A DNA stretch of 64,000 nucleotides from NCBI GenBank assembly GCA_964621755.1, contig CAZUPI010000006.1:1-64000 (forward strand), written 5' to 3'. The translations under genes were made by a program, and so were the position numbers. This document shows, in pieces, positions 51,388 through 60,001 of this stretch. Positions within the stretch are counted from its first letter, which is position 1. Each line of letters opens with the position of its first letter. The notes beneath the pieces were generated by a model. The model made no database searches, was not told the origin of the DNA, and saw only the letters and a program-made list of their open reading frames with translations. This DNA comes from UMGS1696 sp964621755 (GTDB lineage Bacteria > Bacillota > Clostridia > Oscillospirales > CAG-272).

Positions 51388-52131
51388 ATGGAACAGATTT
51401 ACACAATACCGGTGAACGAAGCGTTCGAGAAGGTGCAGGAAGAGGGATTCTGTACCTGCCCGTTTTGTCTGATGTACAATCGTCTCGACGACAACGAGCT
51501 GGATTTGATTCTCGGCGCGTCGATGATGGAGCCGGACGTCCGGCAGAAGACAAACGCGCTCGGCTTCTGCCCGGAGCATCTTTCCCTTTTATTCGAGCGC
51601 GGCAAGAGACTCCCGCTGGCGCTGATGCTCGAAAGTCACCTTGACAGCGTCGCGGACGATATATCGGGAAACATGTCGTCCCTGTTTGTAGCAAAAACAG
51701 GGGAGAACGCGGCGAAACGGCTTGAAAAGCTGGAATCGAGCTGTTATGTCTGTGAAAGAATCGAATATAACTTCTCGCGGATGATTGAGACAGCGGCGCT
51801 GCTCTGGCAGAAGGACGAAAAATTCCGTGAAAAAGCGGAACACGCGCCGTATTTTTGTCTCCGTCACTACGGACGCTTCATCGCAGCGGCGCGCGAAAGA
51901 ATGTCTAAGAAGGAATTCGGGGAATTCTACAAAGCGGTCAGCGAAATCGAAAACCGCTATTTCGACAAACTCCGCGCAGACGTAAGCTGGTTCTGCAAAA
52001 AATTCGACTACCGTTATGAAAACGAGCCATGGGGCGACGCCAAAGACGCCCCGGAAAGAGCACGCGCATTCTTATCCGGTTCCCTGCATCAGCACGAGGA
52101 TACGAAAAAACCAAGCGATGGATTGACGTAA
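51388..52131 (+). CDS. DUF6062 family protein
   Basis: A 247-residue cytoplasmic protein of unknown function that I place in DUF6062. It carries four Cys/His pairs suitable for metal binding: CTCPFC, FCPEH, CYVCER and CLRH, arranged as two repeated halves. LGASMMEPDVRQKTNALGFC and ALMLESHL are recognisable family blocks. CAGGAG precedes ATG 51388. It closes the rimO-side run of genes and is followed by a bidirectional terminator. Confidence 0.85.
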   Translation: MEQIYTIPVNEAFEKVQEEGFCTCPFCLMYNRLDDNELDLILGASMMEPDVRQKTNALGFCPEHLSLLFERGKRLPLALMLESHLDSVADDISGNMSSLFVAKTGENAAKRLEKLESSCYVCERIEYNFSRMIETAALLWQKDEKFREKAEHAPYFCLRHYGRFIAAARERMSKKEFGEFYKAVSEIENRYFDKLRADVSWFCKKFDYRYENEPWGDAKDAPERARAFLSGSLHQHEDTKKPSDGLT

Positions 52132-52176
52132 GTAGAACATGAATTCTCAGTCTTCCCGCCCCGTTTTAAAAAAATA

Positions 52177-52207
52177 GGGGGTACTTTTGAAAAAGTACCC
52201 CTTTTTT
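52177..52207. terminator. Bidirectional terminator between DUF6062 and cysS genes
   Basis: GGGGTACTTTT (52178-52188) and AAAAGTACCCC (52191-52201) form a perfect stem with TTTTTT after it; the A-rich upstream side serves the convergent cysS. Confidence 0.88.
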
Positions 52208-52234
52208 CTATTTATTTTTTACCCTCTTCAGGTC

Positions 52235-53662
52235 TCACGCTTTCGTCCACGTAGTTCCCTCTTTGGTGTCCTTGAGCGTGATTCCCATAGCGGTGAGCTC
52301 GTTTCGAATTTCGTCAGCGAGCGTGTAGTTTTTCGCTTTTTTCGCTTCTGCACGTTTTGCAATAAGCTCTTCTACTTTTAACGCAAGTCCGTCGTCGACT
52401 TTTTCAGTTGACGTGATCGACGCTTCTGCACGAAGTTTTTCTGCGTTCTCAATGAGAGAAAGAGACAGAACCTTATCAAAATCTGCGATGAGTGCCAGTT
52501 TTGTGGCGTCGTTTGCGTCGGATTTCAGAACGTCATACAGTGCGGTAACTGCCAGAGAGGTATTTAAGTCGTTGTCCATTGCTTCTACAAATCCGGCTTT
52601 CAGCGCCGCGAACTTTTCTGCGTCCACTTCCCCTTCATTTTTCAGTTGGCCGATTCTTTGGAGCAGCTTCGTGTATGCCGCTTTTGCGCCATCCATACCT
52701 TCATCGGAGAAGACCAGCGACTTGCGGTAATGGGACTGTAAGCAGAACAGACGGTATACGAGCGGAGAGTAGCCCCTCTTTTCGAGCACGTCGACTGTCA
52801 AGAATTCGCCGGACGATTTTGACATCTTTCCGCTGGTGGTATTCAGGTGCATTACGTGGAACCACTGTTTGCACCACGGGTGCCCGATGTATGCTTCGCT
52901 CTGCGCGATTTCATTGGTGTGATGCGGGAACGCGTTGTCGATGCCGCCGCAGTGAAGGTCCAAGTATTCGCCGAGGTTCTTCAGGCTGATGGCAGAGCAT
53001 TCGATGTGCCATCCCGGATAGCCAACGCCCCACGGGCTGTCCCATTTCAGCTCTTGGTCCTCAAATTTGGATTTTGTAAACCACAGCACAAAGTCGCATT
53101 TGTTGCGCTTTGCGGTATCCTCTTCGACTCCTTCACGGACGCCGACCTCAAGGTCCTCTGCGTCATGCTTATTGAATACGTAATACTCGTCGAGCTTGGA
53201 AGTATCGAAGTATACGTTGCCGCCGGAAACATAGGCGTACCCTTTATCGAGCAGTCCCTGCACCATTTTGATGAATTCGGGGATGTACGAGGTGGCGGGA
53301 ACGACGACGTCGGGGGTCTTGATGTTCAGGTCCTTGCAGTCGGCAAAGAACGCGTCGGTGTAGAACTTCGCGATTTCCATGACGGTCTTATGCTCACGCT
53401 TCGCACCTTTGAGCATTTTGTCCTCTCCCGTATCCGCGTCGCTCGTCAGGTGTCCGACGTCAGTGATGTTCATACAGCGTTTTACGTCGTATCCGGAGTA
53501 GCGGAGGTACTTTTCAAGAACGTCCTCCATGATGTATGAGCGGAGGTTCCCGATGTGTGCGAAATGGTAAACGGTAGGGCCGCAGGTGTACATTGTGACC
53601 TTACCCGGTTCATGTGTTACAAACTCGTCTCGTGTATGAGTGAGGGTATTATAAAGCTTCAT
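52235..53662 (-). CDS. cysS: Cysteinyl-tRNA synthetase
   Basis: Class I synthetase charging tRNA-Cys. The 475 residues include the zinc cysteine and HIGH-type motif (YTCGPTVYHFAHIGNLRSY), further zinc ligands in WHIECSAIS and HHTNEIAQSEA, and KMSKS in TSGKMSKSSGEFLT. The C-terminal helical domain is present (RAEAKKAKNYTLADEIRNEL). It is the last gene of the - strand operon that starts with a Cys-type T-box and cysE, and lies 37 bases after the CPBP protease gene. Confidence 0.97.
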   Translation of the reverse strand: MKLYNTLTHTRDEFVTHEPGKVTMYTCGPTVYHFAHIGNLRSYIMEDVLEKYLRYSGYDVKRCMNITDVGHLTSDADTGEDKMLKGAKREHKTVMEIAKFYTDAFFADCKDLNIKTPDVVVPATSYIPEFIKMVQGLLDKGYAYVSGGNVYFDTSKLDEYYVFNKHDAEDLEVGVREGVEEDTAKRNKCDFVLWFTKSKFEDQELKWDSPWGVGYPGWHIECSAISLKNLGEYLDLHCGGIDNAFPHHTNEIAQSEAYIGHPWCKQWFHVMHLNTTSGKMSKSSGEFLTVDVLEKRGYSPLVYRLFCLQSHYRKSLVFSDEGMDGAKAAYTKLLQRIGQLKNEGEVDAEKFAALKAGFVEAMDNDLNTSLAVTALYDVLKSDANDATKLALIADFDKVLSLSLIENAEKLRAEASITSTEKVDDGLALKVEELIAKRAEAKKAKNYTLADEIRNELTAMGITLKDTKEGTTWTKA

Positions 53663-53699
53663 TTATTTCTGTCTCCTTTATTTTACATAGTTGTATAGT

Positions 53700-54764
53700 T
53701 TATTTTCTCTTTCCTTTTTTCTCATTTTCTTCCCAACGTTCGGCAAGACGGTCGAGCTCCTCAGGGGTGATTTTTTCATCCGACTCCTGCAAACGGCGCA
53801 CTTCGGCGATGATTTCCCGTTCGGTATCGTCGCGCGGCGTATGCTCGCCTACCGTATCGAGGACGTAATCGTAAAATGTAGGGCGGCGGATGAAGATGCG
53901 GTAGACGCAGAACAGGATTAGGAAAATCGACCCGGCATACAGCATAAAAGTAAGGGAGCCGTCGACCATTTCAAGCAGGTATGACGTGGCATTGAAACAG
54001 ACATGGCAGATGATGCTGGGAATAACCGAGTGAAATTTGTAATACATCAGAGAGAAAACCACGCCGAGCAAGGTCGCATATACAATGGCAATTGGCGTTC
54101 CGTGCGCAAGACCGAAGAGGACGGACGACAAGAGGACGGTGATGACCGTATTCATTCCGCGTGACAGTCTGGAATTGACAAGTCCGCGGAAGACGATTTC
54201 CTCTGTGATTCCGGTGATAACGGCGATGCTGAGAATTTCAATTATGATGTTGGCATTCCCATCTAAAGCCGAATATTGCTTTTCAAACGATTCAATCATG
54301 CTTTCAGGAAGCGGAAGCAGAGACAGGGTAGTCGAAACGAAAACATTCAGCGCCACGCCGAACACGGCAAACGTGGGAAGCCTCAGCGAGTTGACACGCC
54401 GCAGCCCCAGCTCATCTATCGGATTTTTCCGGCGCAGGTGAAGCGACAAGCAAATGATGAGGATGACGAGCAGATTCGAAATGAGTGAAATCATAACGGT
54501 CTGCGCAAGGACCTTGTCGGTAATTTCCATCAATGTGTTTTCGTCCAGCACGCCGCTCACAAGGCTGCCCATCATCAGTGACATCATATATGCTGAAGTC
54601 ACGGCATACTGACATCCAAGCATAATAAGCACATAAAACAGTGCATGCAGAAACGCACGAAACGCCTTTATAAATTTGGATTTTTCTTTCGGCAGCGGCA
54701 GCCCGCAAACGATACAGTATTTTGCGCCTTCGTAATTGTCGGTCTGGCAGCGCGGACACTTCAT
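53700..54764 (-). CDS. CPBP family intramembrane protease with zinc ribbon
   Basis: A 354-residue membrane protein. It opens with a small zinc ribbon (MKCPRCQTDNYEGAKYCIVC), followed by about eight membrane segments and the Abi/CPBP glutamate motif ITEEIVFRGLV with the downstream histidines in GLAHG and ICHVCFNA. A charged coiled-coil-like tail closes it (TPEELDRLAERWEENEKKGK). The substrate is unknown. It lies between cysE and cysS in one operon, a placement not obviously explained by its family. Confidence 0.9.
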   Translation of the reverse strand: MKCPRCQTDNYEGAKYCIVCGLPLPKEKSKFIKAFRAFLHALFYVLIMLGCQYAVTSAYMMSLMMGSLVSGVLDENTLMEITDKVLAQTVMISLISNLLVILIICLSLHLRRKNPIDELGLRRVNSLRLPTFAVFGVALNVFVSTTLSLLPLPESMIESFEKQYSALDGNANIIIEILSIAVITGITEEIVFRGLVNSRLSRGMNTVITVLLSSVLFGLAHGTPIAIVYATLLGVVFSLMYYKFHSVIPSIICHVCFNATSYLLEMVDGSLTFMLYAGSIFLILFCVYRIFIRRPTFYDYVLDTVGEHTPRDDTEREIIAEVRRLQESDEKITPEELDRLAERWEENEKKGKRK

Positions 54765-54797
54765 AGAATCACCTCCGAATGACGTGGAATCGCTCTC

Positions 54798-55517
54798 TCA
54801 TTTTTCTGATTTTTGAATTTTCTCCTCAAGCTGGCGCACCTCTTCCCAGACTGCCTTTAGCTCGTTTTCGACTGGGTCGGGAATATTCACCTGGTCAAGG
54901 TAATCCTCAGATTTTACCCTCTCTCCATCGCGGCGCACCACATGAGCCGGAATTCCGACTGCGGTACTGTTTTCCGGAACATCTTTGAGGACCACCGCAC
55001 CTGCAGCGATTTTGGTGTTCGAACCGACCGTAAAGTTTCCAAGCAGCTTTGCGCCCGCCCCAACCATTACGTTGTCACCAAGGGTCGGATGGCGTTTTCC
55101 CGTCTCTTTACCGGTACCGCCGAGCGTAACCCCTTGATATATCGTACAGTTATTGCCGATTATCGCGGTTTCGCCGATAACGACGCCAGAACCGTGGTCG
55201 ATAAACAGACCCTTTCCAATCGTAGCGCCCGGATGGATTTCAATCCCGGTCAGGAATTTTGCAAGCTGTGAGACTGCCCGCGCGCCGAGCTTCAGCCCAT
55301 GTTTGTTCATCGCGTGAGACAGACGGTACATCATCAGCGCATGAAGTCCCGAATAGAGAAGGAGAACTTCCATACGTGATGTTGCGGCAGGGTCCCGTTC
55401 ACAAATAGCGTCAATATCACGGTTTATTTCCTTCACCGCGCAGTAAATCGCCTTTCCTACCGCAGTCTCAAGCGTTATCGTAATATGATGCTTCGGCTTT
55501 TCTATTTTTTTATTCAT
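54798..55517 (-). CDS. cysE: Serine O-acetyltransferase
   Basis: Acetylates serine with acetyl-CoA, the first step of cysteine synthesis. The 239 residues have the N-terminal helical domain (YRLSHAMNKHGLKLGARAV) and a left-handed beta-helix of hexapeptide repeats, including IHPGATIGKGLFIDHGSGVVIGE and GNNCTIYQGVTLGGTG. A longer C-terminal tail than usual ends in a charged helix (EEVRQLEEKIQKSEK). It is the first gene behind the T-box leader. Confidence 0.96.
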   Translation of the reverse strand: MNKKIEKPKHHITITLETAVGKAIYCAVKEINRDIDAICERDPAATSRMEVLLLYSGLHALMMYRLSHAMNKHGLKLGARAVSQLAKFLTGIEIHPGATIGKGLFIDHGSGVVIGETAIIGNNCTIYQGVTLGGTGKETGKRHPTLGDNVMVGAGAKLLGNFTVGSNTKIAAGAVVLKDVPENSTAVGIPAHVVRRDGERVKSEDYLDQVNIPDPVENELKAVWEEVRQLEEKIQKSEK

Positions 55518-55540
55518 AAAACCTCACCTTTATATGTGTA

Positions 55541-55591
55541 AAATAAAAAGTCCCCATCGCGCCAACAACTATGTACATTTCGCGTCGGCAC
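55541..55591 (-). terminator. Terminator of the T-box leader
   Basis: In - strand sense, GTGCCGAC (55584-55591) pairs with GTTGGCGC (55559-55566) with two wobbles, then GATGGGGAC and a T-run at 55545-55550. It lies between the T-box motif and the cysE start. Confidence 0.65.
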
Positions 55592-55800
55592 AACAGAGGC
55601 GTATATCGCGGTTCCACTCTGATTTATCGCTCAATGTCTGTAACGCTGACACGCGGGCGAGGTGCAAGCCACACCGGACTCACGGATGCACATGATAGAG
55701 TGTCAATCATGCTGCTTTCAGCCGCCGGCAGCAATCTCTTTCTCATGACAATACCTCTTTTTCTTTCCGCTCAACGTCCTTTTGTTCTTTTACTTTTTAT
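55592..55800 (-). ncRNA. T-box leader, probably tRNA-Cys responsive
   Basis: The - strand carries the invariant T-box sequence GTGGAACCGCG (complement of 55607-55617), preceded by a long folded Stem I region (GAGATTGCTGCCGGCGGCTG, GAAAGCAGC). T-boxes bind uncharged tRNA and then allow read-through. The downstream genes cysE and cysS point to tRNA-Cys; a UGC triplet within ATGTGCATCC (near 55692) is a plausible specifier, but I did not establish the full Stem I fold. Confidence 0.88.
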
Positions 55801-55849
55801 TGTTAAAAACCCGGGGAGGATTTCGAACATCGAATTTCCGTTACTATAC

Positions 55850-55878
55850 ATTATATAACATTGGGGCAGAAAAGTAAA
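55850..55878 (-). promoter_or_regulatory. Promoter of the T-box-cysE-CPBP-cysS operon
   Basis: In - strand sense: TTTACT (55873-55878), 17-base spacer, TATAAT (55850-55855), about 50 bases before the leader structure. The DNA between here and the winged-helix gene end at 55972 is A+T-rich with no gene. Confidence 0.7.
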
Positions 55879-55971
55879 CAGATATTTTGAAATTTTATAT
55901 TTTGAAAAAATATATTCACGAAAAAGCATGTTATTCCGGCGTATTTGTGTTATAATATATGTGTATGCCAA

Positions 55972-56583
55972 TTATTTCTTAATTGTCAGAATATAGCCTT
56001 CGCCGCGAACCGCTGAAAGAACGCCGTCGCCGAAGACCGGCGTCAGCTTGCGGCGCAGATAACTGATATACACGTCGGTGACGTTTGTGGATGTGCTGCT
56101 TCCCCATACCGCCGCGTCAATCAGTTCCCGCGATACCACTTTACCGCAATTCTCGTACAACAGACGGAAGAGCTCATCCTCACGCGCCGTCAGCTTTGCC
56201 GTGCGGCCGCGATAAGTGACGGTGCGGTTTTCGTACAATATTTCGCAGTTCGCACCCTTTGCGTCAGACATGTTTGTACCCGCAGGGTTAGATTGGATTT
56301 CCAACGCTGCCGTGTAGAATTCGGTAAGGTCAATCGGTCTGCGTATAGCGCGGTATCTGCCGGCGAAAACAGATGCCATACTGCGGTGTTCTGGAGAGTA
56401 CGCATAGCGGTCGTCATCGTACAGCGCGATAACCGCGTTATACGTTGTATGTATTTGCGGAAGGATAGCGGCATCCGCTACGAGAAGCGTACCTTCTACA
56501 GTTATACTGCCGCAGCAGTGGGCGAGTACGGCGCACAGCATCGCATCTATTTTTTCGTCCCCGGTATCGCAGATGTAGTTCAT
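55972..56583 (-). CDS. Winged-helix transcriptional regulator with degenerate receiver
   Basis: A 203-residue protein. The C-terminal half is an OmpR/PhoB-type winged helix: LTAREDELFRLLYENCGKVVS, WGSSTSTNVTDVYISYLRRKL, and VRGEGYILTIKK. The N-terminal 100 residues have receiver-like length and end in RPIDLTEFYTAALE, resembling the last helix of receivers, but the acidic pocket and phosphorylatable aspartate are not evident. No kinase gene is nearby. ATG 56583 has GAGG upstream and is preferred over the start at 56628. It is divergent from the SLOG gene. Confidence 0.85.
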   Translation of the reverse strand: MNYICDTGDEKIDAMLCAVLAHCCGSITVEGTLLVADAAILPQIHTTYNAVIALYDDDRYAYSPEHRSMASVFAGRYRAIRRPIDLTEFYTAALEIQSNPAGTNMSDAKGANCEILYENRTVTYRGRTAKLTAREDELFRLLYENCGKVVSRELIDAAVWGSSTSTNVTDVYISYLRRKLTPVFGDGVLSAVRGEGYILTIKK

Positions 56584-56673
56584 ATTATGCCTCGACTGTT
56601 TGCAAATTTTCTCACTTAATGATATCACAAACTGGCATTTTAGTCAACCGTTCTGCAAATTTGGAGATTTGAC

Positions 56674-57213
56674 ATGGACCTCAACACCCTTCTGCCCGCG
56701 TATATCACACGCGGCAAAACCTGCTGTTTCACCGGGCACCGCCAGATTCCGCCCGACCTTCGCGACGACATCACCAACGCCGTCAGGCGCAGAATCAAAA
56801 TACTGTACCAAAGCGGGTACCGTTACTTCATGGCCGGAGGCGCCATTGGTTTCGATATGCTTGCGGAGCTTGAAGTCTTGCGCGCGGCAAAGTACGACCC
56901 AACTATACAGTTGATTCTCGTACTCCCTTGCTACAATCAAACTGCAAAGTGGAGCACCCTTCCGGACTATCTTCAACTCATCCGCACCTACAAGCAAATC
57001 TCCGGACTCGCGGCTCACGTCGTCTACACCAGCCTATTCTACAATGACACTTGCATGAAAATCCGCAACCAGTATATGGTCGACCACTCCTCCGCTTGCA
57101 TCGCCTACTATAACGGCAAATCACACAGCGGAACCGGTCAGACAGTCCGCATGGCAGAGTCAAATGAACTCTCCGTTTACAACATCATAAAAGACCTCCC
57201 AGCAGCGGAATAA
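56674..57213 (+). CDS. SLOG (DUF1273/YpsA-like) family protein
   Basis: A 179-residue Rossmann-like protein. CCFTGHRQIPPD and MAGGAIGFDMLAELEVL are the nucleotide-sensing SLOG motifs shared with YpsA/DUF1273 and DprA-like folds. SLOG domains are thought to bind nucleotide-derived ligands; the cellular role of this group is unsettled. GGAGATTTGAC precedes the ATG. It shares a 90-base divergent control region with the winged-helix regulator, which could be its regulator. Confidence 0.82.
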   Translation: MDLNTLLPAYITRGKTCCFTGHRQIPPDLRDDITNAVRRRIKILYQSGYRYFMAGGAIGFDMLAELEVLRAAKYDPTIQLILVLPCYNQTAKWSTLPDYLQLIRTYKQISGLAAHVVYTSLFYNDTCMKIRNQYMVDHSSACIAYYNGKSHSGTGQTVRMAESNELSVYNIIKDLPAAE

Positions 57214-57303
57214 TCCCTCTCCCCGATTCAAAAAAGGTCAAGGGTCCGGAACTCCGGCATCACACTGCCCAAAATTCAATTTATATAAAGGATTAACAAA
57301 CTT

Positions 57304-58950
57304 ATGAAAACACTCACTCCTCACAATGGTTTTAAAGGCGTGCGTCCTGTACTGACAGTTGTCATGGACGGCGTCGGCATCGCCCCCGATTCGGAAGCAA
57401 ATGCGGTCAAACTCGCCCGAACCCCCACACTCGACATGCTCATGTCAAACTATCCTACTGTCACCCTCAAGGCGCACGGTACCGCAGTCGGTCTTCCGTC
57501 TGACGACGACATGGGCAACTCCGAGGTAGGCCACAACGCGCTCGGAAGCGGTCAGGTTTTCGCACAGGGCGCAAAGCTCGTTTCCGCAAGCATTGATTCC
57601 GGTAAGATGTTCACATCCGACACATGGAAACAGCTCGTGAGCGGCGCGAAGGAAGGTCATACGCTCCATTTTATCGGTCTGTTCTCCGACGGTAATGTCC
57701 ACAGCCACATTGACCACCTCAAAGCCATGTTGACAGAAGCAAAGGCCGAAGGCGTTCAGAAAATCCGCATTCACATTCTTCTCGACGGCCGTGACGTAGG
57801 GGAAACCTCCGCACTTGAGTACGTGGAACCGTTTGAAACCTTCATTGCCGGTCTGTCCGACGGCACATGCGACGTAAAAATCGCCTCCGGCGGCGGACGT
57901 ATGGTCGTCACCATGGACCGTTACGAAGCAAACTGGGCAATGGTCGACCTCGGCTGGAAGACGCACGTACTGGGTGAGGGCAGATATTTCGCATCCGCAA
58001 AGGAAGCCATCGAAACACTCCGCAGCGAGACGCACGCGATTGACCAGGACCTTCCTCCGTTCGTAATTGCAGAAGATGGCAAGCCGGTCGGCGCCATTGA
58101 AGACGGCGACAGCGTCGTTTTCTACAACTTCCGCGGCGACCGTGCCATTGAAATCTCCAAAGCATTCGAGGGCGGCGCTGACTTTGATAAATTCGACCGC
58201 AAGAGAGTCCCCGCTGTCACCTATGCCGGTATGCTCGAATACGACGGCGACCTACACATTCCGTCGAAATATCTCGTTTCCCCGCCGGAAATCACGAATA
58301 CAATGGGCGAATACCTCGCTGACATGAAGATTTCCCAGTTTGCCATTTCCGAAACGCAGAAGTACGGTCACGTGACATACTTCTGGAACGGCAACCGTAG
58401 CGGCAAATTCTCCGAAGAGTACGAAACTTACGAGGAAATCCCCTCCGACATCGTACCGTTTGAACAGCGCCCGTGGATGAAGTGCGCGGAAATTACCGAC
58501 CGCCTCATCGAAGCACTTGAGTCCGGTAAGTACGACTGCCTGCGCGTCAACTTCCCGAACGGAGACATGGTAGGACATACCGGAAGCTTGGAAGCGACAA
58601 TCTGCGGTCTGGAGGCACTTGACTTACAGCTCGCACGCATTCTTGCAGCAGTCGACAAGGTAGGGGGCGTTGCGCTCATCACCGCCGACCACGGCAATGC
58701 GGACGAAATGGCAGAGCTCGATAAGAAGACAAAAGCCATCAAGCGCAACAAGGACGGCTCTATGAAGTCAAAGACAAGCCACACACTCAATCCTGTGCCG
58801 TTCATCATTTACGACAAGGTCACAAGCAGCGCATACACTGTAAAGAAAGACGGCGCGTTCGGTCTGTCCAATGTTGCAGCGACCGTGGTAAACTTCCTCG
58901 GCTACGATGCTCCTGAAATGTGGGATGAATCAATCATTGATTTGAAATAA
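57304..58950 (+). CDS. gpmI: 2,3-bisphosphoglycerate-independent phosphoglycerate mutase
   Basis: Glycolytic enzyme interconverting 3- and 2-phosphoglycerate with two manganese ions. The 548 residues contain the first metal site VVMDGVGIAPDSEANAV, the serine nucleophile region DDDMGNSEVGHNALGSGQ, HILLDGRDV, NFRGDRAIEI, and the second metal site LITADHGNADEM with the later TSHTLNPVPF histidine. It is about 35 residues longer than typical bacterial iPGM, with additions in the central part and in the lysine-rich KKTKAIKRNKDGSMKSK loop. This is the bona fide mutase of the window. Confidence 0.97.
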   Translation: MKTLTPHNGFKGVRPVLTVVMDGVGIAPDSEANAVKLARTPTLDMLMSNYPTVTLKAHGTAVGLPSDDDMGNSEVGHNALGSGQVFAQGAKLVSASIDSGKMFTSDTWKQLVSGAKEGHTLHFIGLFSDGNVHSHIDHLKAMLTEAKAEGVQKIRIHILLDGRDVGETSALEYVEPFETFIAGLSDGTCDVKIASGGGRMVVTMDRYEANWAMVDLGWKTHVLGEGRYFASAKEAIETLRSETHAIDQDLPPFVIAEDGKPVGAIEDGDSVVFYNFRGDRAIEISKAFEGGADFDKFDRKRVPAVTYAGMLEYDGDLHIPSKYLVSPPEITNTMGEYLADMKISQFAISETQKYGHVTYFWNGNRSGKFSEEYETYEEIPSDIVPFEQRPWMKCAEITDRLIEALESGKYDCLRVNFPNGDMVGHTGSLEATICGLEALDLQLARILAAVDKVGGVALITADHGNADEMAELDKKTKAIKRNKDGSMKSKTSHTLNPVPFIIYDKVTSSAYTVKKDGAFGLSNVAATVVNFLGYDAPEMWDESIIDLK

Positions 58951-58964
58951 ATTTTGGGGAGGTT

Positions 58965-59002
58965 CTCGAGGAAAACTTTTTTTCAAAAAAGTTTTCCTCG
59001 AG
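58965..59002 (+). terminator. Perfect palindrome after gpmI
   Basis: CTCGAGGAAAACTTTTTT (58965-58982) and its complement (58985-59002) with a two-base loop, same core as at 6243 and 35954. It ends only 12 bases before pgeF. Confidence 0.75.
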
Positions 59003-59014
59003 TTTTCTGTTGAT

Positions 59015-59836
59015 ATGTTTTTTCAAGACGGTATCTTGCGAAAATCCTCTTTGTTCGATGTTTTTACAAGGGTTTGTCACGGATTTTCCGCACGCGAAGG
59101 CGGCGTCAGTACGCTATCCCATACAGCGACGCTGAATCTCGCCAAAAATCTTGGAGACGACGATGAGACCGTAGTAAAAAATACGGAAATATTCGCCCGC
59201 GCATTGTCCGGCGGTACATACGGTGTAGAGTCGGTCGTCATGGCATCTCAGATCCATTCGGCAAAGGTGCGCATTCTGACGCGCGAAAACTGCGGCGAAG
59301 GGGGAATTTTTCCACCAGGCGAACCGTGCGACGGATTTGTAACAGACGAGCGCGGGGTCATGCCGATAGTGCGGACCGCCGACTGTGTGCCGATTCTGCT
59401 GTGCGGTGTCAAAAAAGACGGCGCTCCTGTAATCGGCGCGGTTCATGCGGGATGGCGCGGAACCGTTTCCGGTATTGCCGCGGAAGCGGTGCGCGCGATG
59501 ATATCGCTCGGATGCGGCGTCACGACCATTCGGGCGGCAATTGGCGCGCATATCGGATACTGCTGCTATGAGGTGGGCGAAGATTTTTATGAAACGGTAC
59601 GCGGGCTATGCGGGGCGGATTTTGCGGCGCGGCATGTGACGATTCCCACAGGCGAAACCAAGCATCACGCCAACCTTACGTCCATGAATCTTGAAATTCT
59701 CGCGGATGCGGGCGTAATGCCGGAAAATATCGACGCGTCCGAGGACTGCACAATGTGTCTGTGCGGCACGTACTACTCCCATCGCGCGACAGGCGGACGC
59801 CGCGGCGTCATGGGCGCAGGAATTGTCATACGGTAA
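59015..59836 (+). CDS. pgeF: Peptidoglycan editing factor / polyphenol oxidase family
   Basis: A 273-residue YfiH/YlmD-type protein. Zinc-site residues are in ASQIHSAKV, RTADCVPILL and VHAGWRGTVSG; the C-terminus has CTMCLCGTYYSHRATGG. Family members remove wrongly incorporated amino acids from peptidoglycan precursors, or act on purine nucleosides; the older laccase label is doubtful. The start lies just behind the palindrome with no recognisable ribosome-binding site, which is unusual for this genome. Confidence 0.93.
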   Translation: MFFQDGILRKSSLFDVFTRVCHGFSAREGGVSTLSHTATLNLAKNLGDDDETVVKNTEIFARALSGGTYGVESVVMASQIHSAKVRILTRENCGEGGIFPPGEPCDGFVTDERGVMPIVRTADCVPILLCGVKKDGAPVIGAVHAGWRGTVSGIAAEAVRAMISLGCGVTTIRAAIGAHIGYCCYEVGEDFYETVRGLCGADFAARHVTIPTGETKHHANLTSMNLEILADAGVMPENIDASEDCTMCLCGTYYSHRATGGRRGVMGAGIVIR

Positions 59837-59942
59837 ACGACCGGAATTCTTTATTTTCAACAATAATTTGTTTCATTATCACATAAAAAACACATAAGAC
59901 CCACGTAAAAGTGGAGTTGTTCAAGATTTATTTATAATTCTG

Positions 59943-59951
59943 TGATATAAT
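59943..59951 (+). promoter_or_regulatory. Extended -10 promoter of ABC operon 2
   Basis: TGATATAAT contains the extended -10 element TGn plus TATAAT (59946-59951). No good -35 is seen at the right spacing. It lies about 50 bases before the ATPase start. Confidence 0.6.
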
Positions 59952-60001
59952 CTATAAATAAAACATCCGCACAACATCAACCGGAAGGACAATATTTCCA
60001 T

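Noticed and set aside
55571..55858. A 95-codon + strand ORF
   Set aside because: It lies opposite the T-box leader of cysE; the structure and conserved motif on the - strand explain the sequence.
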